From contig DATKHY010000006.1 in assembly GCA_035544215.1 (NCBI GenBank), positions 44,485 through 108,484 of the forward strand: a stretch of 64,000 bases of DNA, given 5' to 3'. This stretch comes from Candidatus Binatia bacterium (lineage in GTDB: Bacteria > Vulcanimicrobiota > Vulcanimicrobiia > Vulcanimicrobiales > Vulcanimicrobiaceae). Every line of letters starts with the position of its first letter. Within the stretch, counting starts at the first letter, position 1. The position numbers and the translations under genes were made by a program. The notes below the pieces were generated by a model. The model saw only the letters and a list, made by a program, of their open reading frames with translations, was not told the origin of the DNA and searched no databases. Below, piece by piece: positions 1 to 7,504 of the stretch.

Positions 1-1
1 C

Positions 2-697
2 CTGCTCGTGATCCGCGAGCTCACCGGCGGAATCTACTACGGCCGGCCCAAGGAGCAGCGCCGCGTCGACGGCGTCGACGAGGCGGTCGATACGATGATC
101 TACCGCGCCCCGGAGATCGAACGGATCGCGCACGTCGCGTTTGCGTGTGCGCGCTCGCGCCGCAAGCACCTTACGTCCGTCGACAAGCAGAACATTCTCG
201 AGACGTCGCGGCTCTGGCGGCGCGTCGTCAACGAGGTGGCGCGCGAGTATCCCGACGTCGCGGTCGAGCACCTGCTCGTCGACAACGCCGCGATGCAGTT
301 GGTGCATCGGCCCGGCGCGTTCGACGTGATCCTCACGGAGAACATGTTCGGCGACATCTTGTCCGACGAGGCGGCGATCCTCACGGGATCGATCGGCACG
401 CTTCCGAGCGCGAGCTTGGGCACGCGCCGGAACGAAGGCCGTCAGTTCGGCCTGTACGAGCCGATCGGCGGAACGGCGCCGGACATCGCAGGAAAAGATG
501 TGGCGAACCCAACGGCGGCGATCCTCTCCGCCGCGATGCTGCTGCGCCATTCGCTCGGCGACGAACGGGCGGCGGAGCGCATCGAGCGCGCGGTCGAGCG
601 GACCTACGCCGACGGCCTGCGCACGGCGGAGCTGGCGCGCGATGAGCCGGCGCTCTCGACGGGCGCTTTCGCCGCGGCCGTTATCACGCGGCTCTAG
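2..697 (+). CDS. leuB: 3-isopropylmalate dehydrogenase, 5'-truncated by window edge
   Basis: This is the C-terminal two thirds of LeuB, the NAD-dependent enzyme that oxidises and decarboxylates 3-isopropylmalate in leucine biosynthesis. The reading frame is open to the first base, so the true start lies upstream. Seen motifs are [10 protein letters not shown] (isopropylmalate dehydrogenases typically have [10 protein letters not shown]), [12 protein letters not shown], the metal and substrate region [20 protein letters not shown] and [10 protein letters not shown], and the cofactor loop [18 protein letters not shown]. The visible 231 codons fit the end of a protein of about 360 residues. Isocitrate or tartrate dehydrogenases share the fold, but the RELTGG motif favours LeuB. 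The stop overlaps the stop of the convergent gene in one CTAG. Confidence 0.95.
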   Translation: MLVIRELTGGIYYGRPKEQRRVDGVDEAVDTMIYRAPEIERIAHVAFACARSRRKHLTSVDKQNILETSRLWRRVVNEVAREYPDVAVEHLLVDNAAMQLVHRPGAFDVILTENMFGDILSDEAAILTGSIGTLPSASLGTRRNEGRQFGLYEPIGGTAPDIAGKDVANPTAAILSAAMLLRHSLGDERAAERIERAVERTYADGLRTAELARDEPALSTGAFAAAVITRL

Positions 698-1674
698 GCT
701 TCGTCTCCCTCGATCACGTTGATCACCACTTTGCCGCTCGCGTGGCCTTCCTCGACGTACGCGACCGCCCGAGCCACGTCGTCTAGGGCATAGCGCCGGT
801 CGACCACGGGCCTCAGTTTTCCGCTCTCCGTGAGGTCCCGGATCGCTTCGAGGTCGTCCTCGCGGAATCGCGCAGAGAGGGCGACGAACCTTCTACCGCG
901 CGCGAGCGATGCGAGCACGGGCTTGATCATCAGCGCGAGCATGCCCAGCGAGGTGATCCGGCCGGGCGCGCCCACGGTCACGCACGTGCCGCCGGGCTTC
1001 AGCACGCGGCGATACGCCGATAGCGCGTGGTTTGCGACGCCGTCGAAGATCAAATCGTAGCGTGCCGAGTCTAGCGTGAAATCCTCGCGCGCATAATCTT
1101 TAACGCGATCGGCGCCGATCGATCCGACCATGTCGACGTTGCGCGTGCCGCATACGGCGGTGACCTCCGCGCCGTACGCCTTCGCGATCTGCACCGCGAA
1201 CGTGCCGACGCCTCCCGAGGCGCCGTTGATTAGCACGCGGAGACCCGGCGCGATGCCGCCTTGTTTCAGCCCCTGCAGCGCGATGGAGGCGGCGAACGGA
1301 ATACAGGCGGCGTGTTCGAACGTGACGTTACGCGGCTTGAGGGCGACTCTCGACGCCTTCGCGCAGGCGTACTCCGCGAAGGCTCCCAGACACGTGCCGA
1401 AAACGGCGTCGCCGCGCTTAAAGCGCGTGACGTTCTTGCCGATCGCCGCGACCTCGCCGGCCACGTCGCGACCCGGCCGTATCTTCGGCTTGCGCACACC
1501 GCACATCATCCGCAGAATAAAGGGGCTGCCGCGCATGACGCGCCAGTCGAACGCATTGACTGCGGCCGCGCGCACGCGGATCAGGACGCCGTCGTCGCCC
1601 GGGATCGGCAGTTCGACGTCGCGTACCTGCAGAACGTCGGGCCCACCATATCCCGTGTAGACGGCGGACTTCAC
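694..1674 (-). CDS. Zinc-independent MDR family NADPH:quinone oxidoreductase-like protein
   Basis: A 326-residue medium-chain dehydrogenase/reductase of the quinone oxidoreductase type. The N-terminal GroES-like half carries the start [16 protein letters not shown] and PGRDVAGEV. The Rossmann half carries the nucleotide-binding motif [23 protein letters not shown] at about residue 150. The cysteine cluster of zinc alcohol dehydrogenases is absent, so hydride transfer from NADPH to a quinone or enone is expected, with the substrate unknown. The GTG start overlaps the TGA of the upstream lipoprotein gene (GTGA), which suggests translational coupling on the minus strand. Confidence is high for the family and low for the substrate. 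Confidence 0.85.
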   Translation of the reverse strand: MKSAVYTGYGGPDVLQVRDVELPIPGDDGVLIRVRAAAVNAFDWRVMRGSPFILRMMCGVRKPKIRPGRDVAGEVAAIGKNVTRFKRGDAVFGTCLGAFAEYACAKASRVALKPRNVTFEHAACIPFAASIALQGLKQGGIAPGLRVLINGASGGVGTFAVQIAKAYGAEVTAVCGTRNVDMVGSIGADRVKDYAREDFTLDSARYDLIFDGVANHALSAYRRVLKPGGTCVTVGAPGRITSLGMLALMIKPVLASLARGRRFVALSARFREDDLEAIRDLTESGKLRPVVDRRYALDDVARAVAYVEEGHASGKVVINVIEGDEA

Positions 1675-2030
1675 ACGCGGGTCATCTCGTCGGCGACGCG
1701 ACGGCCGATGAAGTCGATGAAGTGCAGGTGCAGGAGCGCGTGCTCGTGCGGGTGCTCGGCGATCCAGGCGGAGCGCCAGCGCACCAGCGAGTCACGCTTG
1801 AGCGCGGCGACGGCGTCGTCGTCCATCCCGATGTACTCCTGCAAATCCACGCTGATGACGAGCGTGTCGTCGCGCCGCAGATCGAAGCCCATCACGACGT
1901 CGGGATAGCGGCGCTTCAGCTGCGCGAGGTCGTTCAGCTCCGCCTGATGCACGCGCTGCTCCGGCGTCGGCCCGCAGGCCGCGAGCAGCGCGGCCAGCGC
2001 GATTCCCACGAGGTAACGCACGTCGGTCAC
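1671..2030 (-). CDS. Small putative lipoprotein
   Basis: I do not recognise a family. The 119-residue product begins with a short hydrophobic stretch ending in LAAC at about residue 19, a good lipobox, so a lipid-anchored envelope protein is likely. The mature part is polar and His-rich near its end (EHPHEHALLHLHF). It has no transmembrane segment beyond the signal. A second GTG nine bases inside (VRYLVG) would give a more typical lipoprotein signal length. It is divergent from the flagellar genes with only 44 bases between starts, and its stop overlaps the start of the oxidoreductase. Confidence 0.6.
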   Translation of the reverse strand: MTDVRYLVGIALAALLAACGPTPEQRVHQAELNDLAQLKRRYPDVVMGFDLRRDDTLVISVDLQEYIGMDDDAVAALKRDSLVRWRSAWIAEHPHEHALLHLHFIDFIGRRVADEMTRV

Positions 2031-2074
2031 GGTGTGGAAACGATTCGGCTACGCCGTTCCGCTACCATGCGGGC

Positions 2075-2632
2075 ATGGACGGAATTGCTTGGGCCGCCAG
2101 CGCCATGGTCGCGGCGCGGACGCGCCTAGAGATCGCTACGGAAAATCTCGCCAACGTTTCGACCGACGGTTTTCGCCGCTCGGCGGCGCACGGTTTTCTC
2201 ACCGCGCTAGGCGTGAAGGTCGAGCGGCAGACGGGCGGCGACCGCGGCGCGCTGCGGCATACCGGGCGCGACCTCGACCTCGCGATCGTCGGCGACGGAG
2301 CATTTCGCGTGCGTGACGCCTCCGGCGGCGTGCGCGAGACGCGGGCCGGTGCATTCGTCCGGCAGAGCGACGGTACGCTACGCGACGGTCGGGGCGGCAC
2401 CCTACTCGGCGCGCGTGCCGCGTTCCGCGGCTCCCGCTTCGATGCGCACGCTCTGGGGCTCCCGGCGTCAAGCCGCGTTGCGAGCGGGTACCTCGAAACA
2501 TCCGGAGTCGACGCGATCGCCGAGATGATCGACGTACTCGCGGCGGAGCGCTCCTTCGAGAGCGCGCAGAAGGCTGTGACGGCGATCGACGCGTCACGGC
2601 AGAAATCTTCCGACGCCGCGCGCGTCAAGTAG
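2075..2632 (+). CDS. Short flagellar basal-body rod protein, FlgF-like
   Basis: A 185-residue member of the FlgB/FlgC/FlgF/FlgG axial protein family. The N-terminal rod helix with the ATENLANVSTDGFRRS motif (consensus NLANxxTxGFK) lies at residues 20-40. A DLDLAIVGDGAFRV segment like the DxAIxGxGFF signature of FlgF and FlgG follows at about 70. The C-terminal helix ETSGVDAIAEMIDVLAAERSFESAQK matches the conserved SNVxxxxEMxxMIxxQRxFE pattern. It is shorter than usual FlgF (about 240-260) because the middle domain is reduced. It lies 8 bases before flgG, so a rod component co-expressed with FlgG is the natural role. The FlgF label is by position and size. Confidence 0.8.
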   Translation: MDGIAWAASAMVAARTRLEIATENLANVSTDGFRRSAAHGFLTALGVKVERQTGGDRGALRHTGRDLDLAIVGDGAFRVRDASGGVRETRAGAFVRQSDGTLRDGRGGTLLGARAAFRGSRFDAHALGLPASSRVASGYLETSGVDAIAEMIDVLAAERSFESAQKAVTAIDASRQKSSDAARVK

Positions 2633-2640
2633 CGGCGGCT

Positions 2641-3369
2641 ATGGATCGCGCGCTCTTCGCAGCCGCCAGCGGCATGGCGGCGCAACAACGCAACCTCGAT
2701 ACGATCGCGGATAACCTTGCCAACGCCGAAGTCGTCGGGTTCAAGGGCTCGGCGCAGACCTTCGCCGAGTTGATCGCACCGGGCCAGGCCGGCATCGGCA
2801 CCGTGGCGCTCGGCACGCGCGTGCTGTTCAATCAGGGCAAGCTCGCACGCAGCCCGGGTGCCTTCGACTTGGCCATCGACGGCCCCGGATTCTTCACGCT
2901 GTTGGACGACCACGGGCGCCGGCGCTACTCGCGCGACGGCGAGTTCTCACGCGGAGCCGACGGTTCACTGCACAACTCGCAGGGCTTGTCGCTGGCAGGA
3001 GTTCGAATTCCCGCCGACGCGGTCAGCGCGACGGTCGCCGCGGACGGAACGGTCGAGATCGCAGCTCCCGCAGGTAAGCGCACCGTCGGGCGCGTTCGCC
3101 TCGCGGAGTTTCCGGCGCCGGAGGCGCTGCGCGACGCCGGCGGCGGCGCGTTCGAGGCGACGACCGCTGCCGGTAGCCGGCGCGACGTCGTACCGGGCTC
3201 CGCCGACGGGCCGAAGCTGCGCTTTGGCATGCTCGAACAATCCAACGTCACGATCATCGACGCGATGATGCAGATCCTAACCGCGCAGCGCGCCTACGAG
3301 GCGAATGCCAAGGGCGTGCAGGCGGCGGATGAAATGCTGCGCATCGCGAACAACTTGCAACGTGGGTAG
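2641..3369 (+). CDS. flgG: Flagellar distal rod protein FlgG
   Basis: A 242-residue axial rod protein. It has the N-terminal helix motif LDTIADNLANAEVVGFKGS at residues 20-38, the DLAIDGPGFFTL motif at about 80 that marks FlgF and FlgG, and the C-terminal helix SNVTIIDAMMQILTAQRAYEANAKG followed by the end LRIANNLQRG. It would be exported through the flagellar type III apparatus without a cleaved signal. Its last 63 bases recur, diverged, at 4549-4611. The next gene can start at a GTG (3362) overlapping this stop, as the rod-binding gene does at 4604. FlgG is preferred over FlgF because it has the fuller domain set of the pair. Confidence 0.9.
   Translation: MDRALFAAASGMAAQQRNLDTIADNLANAEVVGFKGSAQTFAELIAPGQAGIGTVALGTRVLFNQGKLARSPGAFDLAIDGPGFFTLLDDHGRRRYSRDGEFSRGADGSLHNSQGLSLAGVRIPADAVSATVAADGTVEIAAPAGKRTVGRVRLAEFPAPEALRDAGGGAFEATTAAGSRRDVVPGSADGPKLRFGMLEQSNVTIIDAMMQILTAQRAYEANAKGVQAADEMLRIANNLQRG
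3307..3369 (+). repeat. flgG 3'-end repeat, copy A
   Basis: These 63 bases encode AKGVQAADEMLRIANNLQRG and the stop of the intact flgG. By direct alignment they match 4549-4611 at 53 of 63 positions. Nine of the ten mismatches group in codons so that only one residue (D to G) changes. The two copies bracket the alpha/beta-hydrolase segment, 1242 bases apart. Confidence 0.9.
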
Positions 3370-4324
3370 CGACGAAGACGATGCGATCGCGGAAAGACCG
3401 TGTAAAGCGTTTAGGATTGTAGCGTTCGTATTATGCGAAGCCGCTTTTTTGGCGTTGGCGATGCCGGCTCAGGCGCTGCCCGCGACCGGCGACTTTGCCG
3501 GCCCCGTTGACATTGGCGACCATCGTAAAATCTATCTCGAATGCAGCGGACAGGGATCGCCGACCCTCGTTCTCATCTCGGGCAAAGGCAATCGCGCCGA
3601 CACCTGGAGCACGGCAGCGCCGGATGTACCCGGTCCAACCGTGTTCCCGACGGTAGCAAAGTTCACGAGGGTCTGCGCTTATGACCGGCCCGGAACCGTC
3701 GGCGCGCTGGCTTCCGAGCCCAGCCGAAGCGATCCGGTGCCGTTGCCCGTTACAACGGCCGCGGGTGCGGCGGATCTACAAGCCCTTTTGACCGCGGCCA
3801 AGGTGCCGGGCCCCTACGTCCTCGTCGGGCATTCGATGGGGGGTCTGATCGCCGGGCTCGTCGCCAGTGAGCACGGCGACGATGTCGCGGGCCTTGTCCT
3901 CGAGGATGCGCTCTCTGAAGACCTATACGGCGGCTTGACGGCCAATCAGCGAGCGGTGTTCGAGAAACTTAATGGCGCCCCCGAAAACTACGACAATGTG
4001 AAGAGCTTCGAGGAGATTCGGGCTGCCCCGCCGGTGCGGCCGATGCCTGTTGTCGTGCTCACTGCACGCCTGCCGCAGCTTTCGCCGGAGGTCATCGCTT
4101 CGGGACAGTTACCGCCCGAGGTGACGCCGGCGTTTGCCGATGCGCTCTGCGTGGCGCAGATGCAGACCCAAGACCATCTTGCTGCTCTCTTTCCTGGTGG
4201 CAGGCACATCATGGTCGCGAACAGCACGCACTACATCCACGTCGATCGGCCGCAGGTGGTAATCGACGCGATCCGCGATGTGGTCGACGCCGTGGGGGCG
4301 GGAAAGACAAGCCTGCGTATGTGA
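3362..4324 (+). CDS. Secreted alpha/beta-hydrolase inserted in the flagellar operon
   Basis: A 320-residue alpha/beta-hydrolase. The hydrophobic segment IVAFVLCEAAFLALAMPAQA at about residues 20-39 looks like a Sec signal cleaved after AQA. The nucleophile elbow GHSMGG lies at about 160, an oxyanion-loop-like ISGKGNRADTW at about 66, and the probable catalytic His in NSTHYIHVDRP near the end. The GTG start at 3362 is chosen because it overlaps the flgG stop exactly as the FlgJ-type gene does at 4604. An upstream ATG at 3305 would overlap flgG out of frame and add no signal sequence. Nothing in it relates to flagella. Flanking repeats and lower local G+C suggest a foreign insert. Substrate unknown (esterase or lipase-like). 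Confidence 0.8.
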   Translation: MGSDEDDAIAERPCKAFRIVAFVLCEAAFLALAMPAQALPATGDFAGPVDIGDHRKIYLECSGQGSPTLVLISGKGNRADTWSTAAPDVPGPTVFPTVAKFTRVCAYDRPGTVGALASEPSRSDPVPLPVTTAAGAADLQALLTAAKVPGPYVLVGHSMGGLIAGLVASEHGDDVAGLVLEDALSEDLYGGLTANQRAVFEKLNGAPENYDNVKSFEEIRAAPPVRPMPVVVLTARLPQLSPEVIASGQLPPEVTPAFADALCVAQMQTQDHLAALFPGGRHIMVANSTHYIHVDRPQVVIDAIRDVVDAVGAGKTSLRM

Positions 4325-4548
4325 GGTTCGGGAATTCGTCCCCACCTCGAAGCCGATATCGCCCTGCACCGTGATCTCGTGCGGATCCAAACGTCAAGAC
4401 GTGCCCCGGGGGGCTTCCACCGTTCTTTTTGCCGTAACGCCCGGATGGCGTCCCGGTAACATTGGAGTGATACCCTCCTGGCATGGATCGTATCCTTACC
4501 GTGCGTCCTTCCGTCAAAAACGGTAGCCGTCTGCTTTTCATATGCACC
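4325..4548 (+). other. Gene-less tail of the inserted segment
   Basis: These 224 bases between the hydrolase stop and the second flgG tail show no convincing gene on either strand. The plus frame that runs into the repeat opens at an ATG at 4483 and would fuse 22 unrelated residues to the flgG tail (42 residues in all), without a good ribosome site. I see no terminal inverted repeats or transposase. Confidence 0.5.
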
Positions 4549-4611
4549 GCCAAGGGTGTGCAGGCGGCCGGCGAGATGCTGCGGATCGCCAACAACCTGC
4601 AGCGTGGATAG
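4549..4611 (+). pseudogene. Remnant 3' end of a second flgG-like gene (repeat copy B)
   Basis: The frame reads AKGVQAAGEMLRIANNLQRG followed by TAG, the same end as the intact flgG, with 84% nucleotide identity over 63 bases. Similarity stops abruptly at the GCC codon at 4549, and upstream lies the insert. The TAG overlaps the GTG start of the rod-binding gene, the arrangement expected of the original operon. It is either what is left of a second FlgG paralogue or the native flgG end displaced by recombination with a diverged donor. Confidence 0.85.
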
Positions 4612-4795
4612 CGTAACGGCTCGCCACGCCGCGGAGCTATTCGAGGCGATGCTGCTCGCGCCCGTGCTGCGGCCCATGATCGCGGGCGCCGGCACGCTGG
4701 GCGACTACGAGCTCGACTCGCTGGCTCGCGAGATTGCAAGCCGCGACCAACGCTTCGCAGCGCTGCTCGCCGAGAGGCTGGAAAACGCGCCGTGA
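4604..4795 (+). CDS. Minimal FlgJ-type rod-binding protein
   Basis: A 63-residue protein starting at a GTG that overlaps the flgG-remnant stop. The core AELFEAMLLAPVLRPM and the later LDSLAREIA segment resemble the N-terminal rod-binding domain of FlgJ (FExxFLxxMLKxM, then an ALDQQLAxxI-like helix). No muramidase domain is present, as in many bacteria with single-domain FlgJ homologues. It would act in the periplasm as a rod-assembly scaffold. Its stop overlaps the GTG of the sigma factor (GTGA), so coupling is likely. It is shorter than most family members (about 90-110), and the assignment rests on context plus a short motif. Confidence 0.65.
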   Translation: MDSVTARHAAELFEAMLLAPVLRPMIAGAGTLGDYELDSLAREIASRDQRFAALLAERLENAP

Positions 4796-5481
4796 GCGAC
4801 GCCGACGAGCGCGAGGAGCGCGTGCGCACGTTGTTGCCGTTGACGCGCAGGCTCGCGCGGCGGCTCAAACGCCTCGTGCCGAATCTCGATATGGACGATC
4901 TGGTCGGCGACGGCTGCGTCGGCATGATCCGCGCCGTAGATTCCTTCGATCCGATGCGTGGGCCGCGCCTCGAGGAATACGCGCGACGCTTGATCGCGGG
5001 CGCGATGCTGAACGGCATCCGGCGCATGGATCCCGTCTCGGAGCGCGCGCGCCGCATCGTTCGCGACGGCGAGAATCAGCGATACGCGATCGCGGCCGAG
5101 CGCGGCGACGTGCCGAGCGCGCAGGAGATGGATGTTCGCTGCCCCGGGTACCGGCGCGCGGTCGCGGCGGCATATCGCGGGCAGCCGCTTTCGTTAGATG
5201 CGCCGCTTCCGGTCGGCGAGTCACTCGCGGGCGATTGGAGCGACGATCCGGGCCGCGTTGTCGAGCACCGCTCCGAAAGCGAACGGCTCGCCGCCCTCGT
5301 CGACGGTTTGCCGCCGCGGCAACGCCAGGTCGTGCTGCTACACTATTACAACGGCAAGTCGCTGCGCGCGATCGGCAGGCAGCTCGCCATCTCGCCGCAG
5401 CGCGCGTCGCAGCTTCACACGAGCGCGATCGCCGGGCTCAAGCGATTGTCCGAGCGTCAGACGTATGCTGCGCCGCATTGA
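4792..5481 (+). CDS. fliA: FliA-type flagellar RNA polymerase sigma factor
   Basis: A 229-residue group 3 sigma factor. Region 2 is visible as LDMDDLVGDGCVGMIRAVDSFDP near residue 33, with the YARRLIAGAML stretch after it. Region 3 is PVSERARRIVR at about 82. Region 4 is LPPRQRQVVLLHYYNGKSLRAIGRQLAISPQRASQLH near 170-205, a sigma-70 helix-turn-helix. Position behind rod genes and length (FliA about 230-260) favour sigma-28 for late flagellar and chemotaxis promoters. The GTG start overlaps the upstream stop. A sporulation or general-stress group 3 factor is possible but less consistent with the context. Confidence 0.85.
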   Translation: MSDADEREERVRTLLPLTRRLARRLKRLVPNLDMDDLVGDGCVGMIRAVDSFDPMRGPRLEEYARRLIAGAMLNGIRRMDPVSERARRIVRDGENQRYAIAAERGDVPSAQEMDVRCPGYRRAVAAAYRGQPLSLDAPLPVGESLAGDWSDDPGRVVEHRSESERLAALVDGLPPRQRQVVLLHYYNGKSLRAIGRQLAISPQRASQLHTSAIAGLKRLSERQTYAAPH

Positions 5482-5773
5482 ACCCGAGGAGGGCGCCGCC
5501 GCCCTACCTCTCCACGTAGGCCCGAGCCGCTCCGAGGCGATCGTCGCGGCCGTTCCCGAGGCGGAGCTCGAGACCGCACTGCTGCCGTACGATCATCCGC
5601 GCTGGGTGAAGGACGCGTTGGCGGTGTCGCAGCGGGCGAGGGAGCTTCTCGCCAAGCTGCGTCCCGTCGCTCTGAAGGTATTTTCTTTTTGGGATCATCG
5701 CATTCGCTCGATCGTGATCGGGGATCGCCGGGTCCAGGTCGATCCGAGCGGGTGTTACCGCGCCGATGCATAG
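5465..5773 (+). CDS. Small protein downstream of fliA, unknown function
   Basis: I do not recognise this 102-residue product. The ATG at 5465 lies inside the end of the sigma gene (17-base overlap), and the frame stays open to 5773. The sequence is soluble, with an acidic N-terminal half, a DHPRWVKDALAVSQRARELLAKLRP amphipathic stretch in the middle and FWDHRIRSIVIGDRRVQVDPSG at the end. The overlap with fliA and the absence of any alternative gene make it a plausible operon member, perhaps flagellum-related. A frame that merely escapes stops in G+C-rich DNA cannot be excluded. Confidence 0.5.
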   Translation: MLRRIEPEEGAAALPLHVGPSRSEAIVAAVPEAELETALLPYDHPRWVKDALAVSQRARELLAKLRPVALKVFSFWDHRIRSIVIGDRRVQVDPSGCYRADA

Positions 5774-5785
5774 GCGCCCGCTCTC

Positions 5786-5890
5786 TTAGCGAAGGTGCGC
5801 CGCGAGGGCGATCGCGACGGTGCCCATGCCGAAGAAAACGAAATAAATCAGCCCTCGGGCGAACGCAAGCACGTCATGCACATCGTTCAT
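5786..5890 (-). CDS. 34-residue single-pass membrane peptide
   Basis: On the minus strand an ATG at 5890 opens a 34-residue frame, MNDVHDVLAFARGLIYFVFF followed by GMGTVAIALAAHLR. A short acidic N-terminus is followed by about 22 hydrophobic residues and an Arg end, the profile of a small membrane protein. It lies 63 bases downstream of gpmI on the same strand and fills the gap before the convergent flagellar operon. No family is recognised, and SecG, often near glycolytic genes, is much longer. Support is the hydrophobic pattern and position only. Confidence 0.4.
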   Translation of the reverse strand: MNDVHDVLAFARGLIYFVFFGMGTVAIALAAHLR

Positions 5891-5953
5891 ATCCGCATGC
5901 TCTCACGCGATGCTGATAGCGGGCGTAAGGGCCGCTGTGATTCGCCTGAATTT

Positions 5954-7504
5954 TTAACTAAACGTGAAAAGATTCTTGCCGGTCATACGTTCGGGGATCG
6001 GCAACCCCATGAGTGTGAGCAGCGTCGGTGCCACGTCGCCGAGCTTGCCGCCCGAGGCGAGACTGCCGCGCAGACCGTTTGCGATGATGACCAGGGGCAC
6101 CGGATTGGTCGAGTGCGCGGTGATCGGATTGCCGTCGGCGTCGATCTTCTCCTCGGCGTTGCCGTGGTCGGCGGTGATCGCCAACAGGCCGTTCGCGCGC
6201 AACGTCGCGTCGACTAGGCGCGCGAGGCACTCGTCGACGACCTCCACCGCCGCGATCGTCGGCTGCCAATTGCCCGTGTGTCCGACCATGTCGGGATTCG
6301 CATAGTTCATGATGATTGTGTCGTACTTGCCGGTCTCGATCGCCTTGACGGCGGAGTCGGTGATCTCGCGCGCTCGCATTGCCGGCGCCAGGTCGTACGT
6401 AGCCACCGAGCGGTCGGAGGGAATCAGCTCGCGGTCCTCGCCCTCGAATTGATCTTCGCGGCCGCCGTTGAAGAAGTAGGTAACGTGTGCGTACTTCTCG
6501 GTCTCCGCGAGCCGCAGCTGACGCAGTCCCTCCCCCGCGACGACCTCGCCGAACGTATCGTACTGCGGGCGCGCTCCGAACAGCACCGGGTTGGTAAACT
6601 CTTCGTCGTACTTCGTCATCGTCGCGAAGAACGGATTGTCGTAGCGCTTCGACGCAAAGACTCCAAAGCCGTCGTCGTAATACAGCGACGTGCCGGCGTT
6701 GAATGCCGTCGTGAGCTGCCGCGCGCGGTCCGGACGGAAGTTGAAGAAGACGAAGGCGTCGCCGTCCTCGATCGGACGCGTTGGCCCAACGACGGCCGGT
6801 TGAACGAACTCGTCGTCCTCGCCGCGCGCGTACGCGCCGAGCACAGCACTCCGCGCGTCGTCCGCGCTGTGGCCGGCGCGGCCAAAGGCCAACAAGTCGT
6901 AGGCGCTCCACGTGCGCTCCCAGCGGCGATCGCGGTCCATCGCGTAGTAGCGTCCGGTAACGCTCGCGATCGAGCCGGCGCGCCCGGTCGCGGCGAGCTT
7001 CGCCTCGAGCTGCTCAACGTAGGTTAGGGCCGAGCGCGGCGGCGTGTCGCGTCCGTCGAGGAAGCAGTGGATCGCCATCGGCACGCCCGCGGCGACCGCG
7101 GCATCGACGAGCGCGAAGAGATGCTCGATCGAGCTGTGCACGCATCCGTCGGAGAGCAGACCCATGAAGTGCAGCGTCGCGCCCGTCACGGCGACGTGAG
7201 CGATCGCGGCTCGCAGCGTCTCATTGTCGCCGAACTCGCCCGAGCGGATCGCGGCGTCGATCATGGTGACGCCCTGCGGGACGACGCGACCGCTGCCGAG
7301 GTTCATGTGGCCCACCTCGCTGTTGCCCATGACGCCTTTTGGGAGGCCGACCGCCTCGCCCGAGGCTTGCAGCGTCGTGTGGGGCCAACGCTCCAGGAGC
7401 GCGCGCCAGTGCGGAAGCGCAGCCGCCGCGATGGCGTTGCCTTGCGCGGACTCGCGACAACCCCAGCCATCCAGCACCGCGAGGATGACCGGTCTGTACT
7501 TCAT
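5954..7504 (-). CDS. gpmI: 2,3-bisphosphoglycerate-independent phosphoglycerate mutase
   Basis: A 516-residue manganese-dependent mutase interconverting 3- and 2-phosphoglycerate in glycolysis. Seen residues are DGWG at 12-15 (metal site), the nucleophile Ser62 in MGNSEVGH, HCFLDGRDTPPRSA, the FFNFRPDRARQL motif, the C-terminal metal sites ANPDMVGHTGN and TADHGNAEE, and HSTNPVPL. Length agrees with the family (about 510). The ATG at 7504 overlaps the tpiA stop (ATGA). The frame is open far upstream, but those codons belong to tpiA in another frame. It is the last large gene of the glycolytic operon. Confidence 0.97.
   Translation of the reverse strand: MKYRPVILAVLDGWGCRESAQGNAIAAAALPHWRALLERWPHTTLQASGEAVGLPKGVMGNSEVGHMNLGSGRVVPQGVTMIDAAIRSGEFGDNETLRAAIAHVAVTGATLHFMGLLSDGCVHSSIEHLFALVDAAVAAGVPMAIHCFLDGRDTPPRSALTYVEQLEAKLAATGRAGSIASVTGRYYAMDRDRRWERTWSAYDLLAFGRAGHSADDARSAVLGAYARGEDDEFVQPAVVGPTRPIEDGDAFVFFNFRPDRARQLTTAFNAGTSLYYDDGFGVFASKRYDNPFFATMTKYDEEFTNPVLFGARPQYDTFGEVVAGEGLRQLRLAETEKYAHVTYFFNGGREDQFEGEDRELIPSDRSVATYDLAPAMRAREITDSAVKAIETGKYDTIIMNYANPDMVGHTGNWQPTIAAVEVVDECLARLVDATLRANGLLAITADHGNAEEKIDADGNPITAHSTNPVPLVIIANGLRGSLASGGKLGDVAPTLLTLMGLPIPERMTGKNLFTFS

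Noticed and set aside
4209..5057. Long minus-strand frame opposite the flagellar scar
   Set aside because: Arg/Ser/Pro-rich with no motif, and it crosses the real plus-strand genes.
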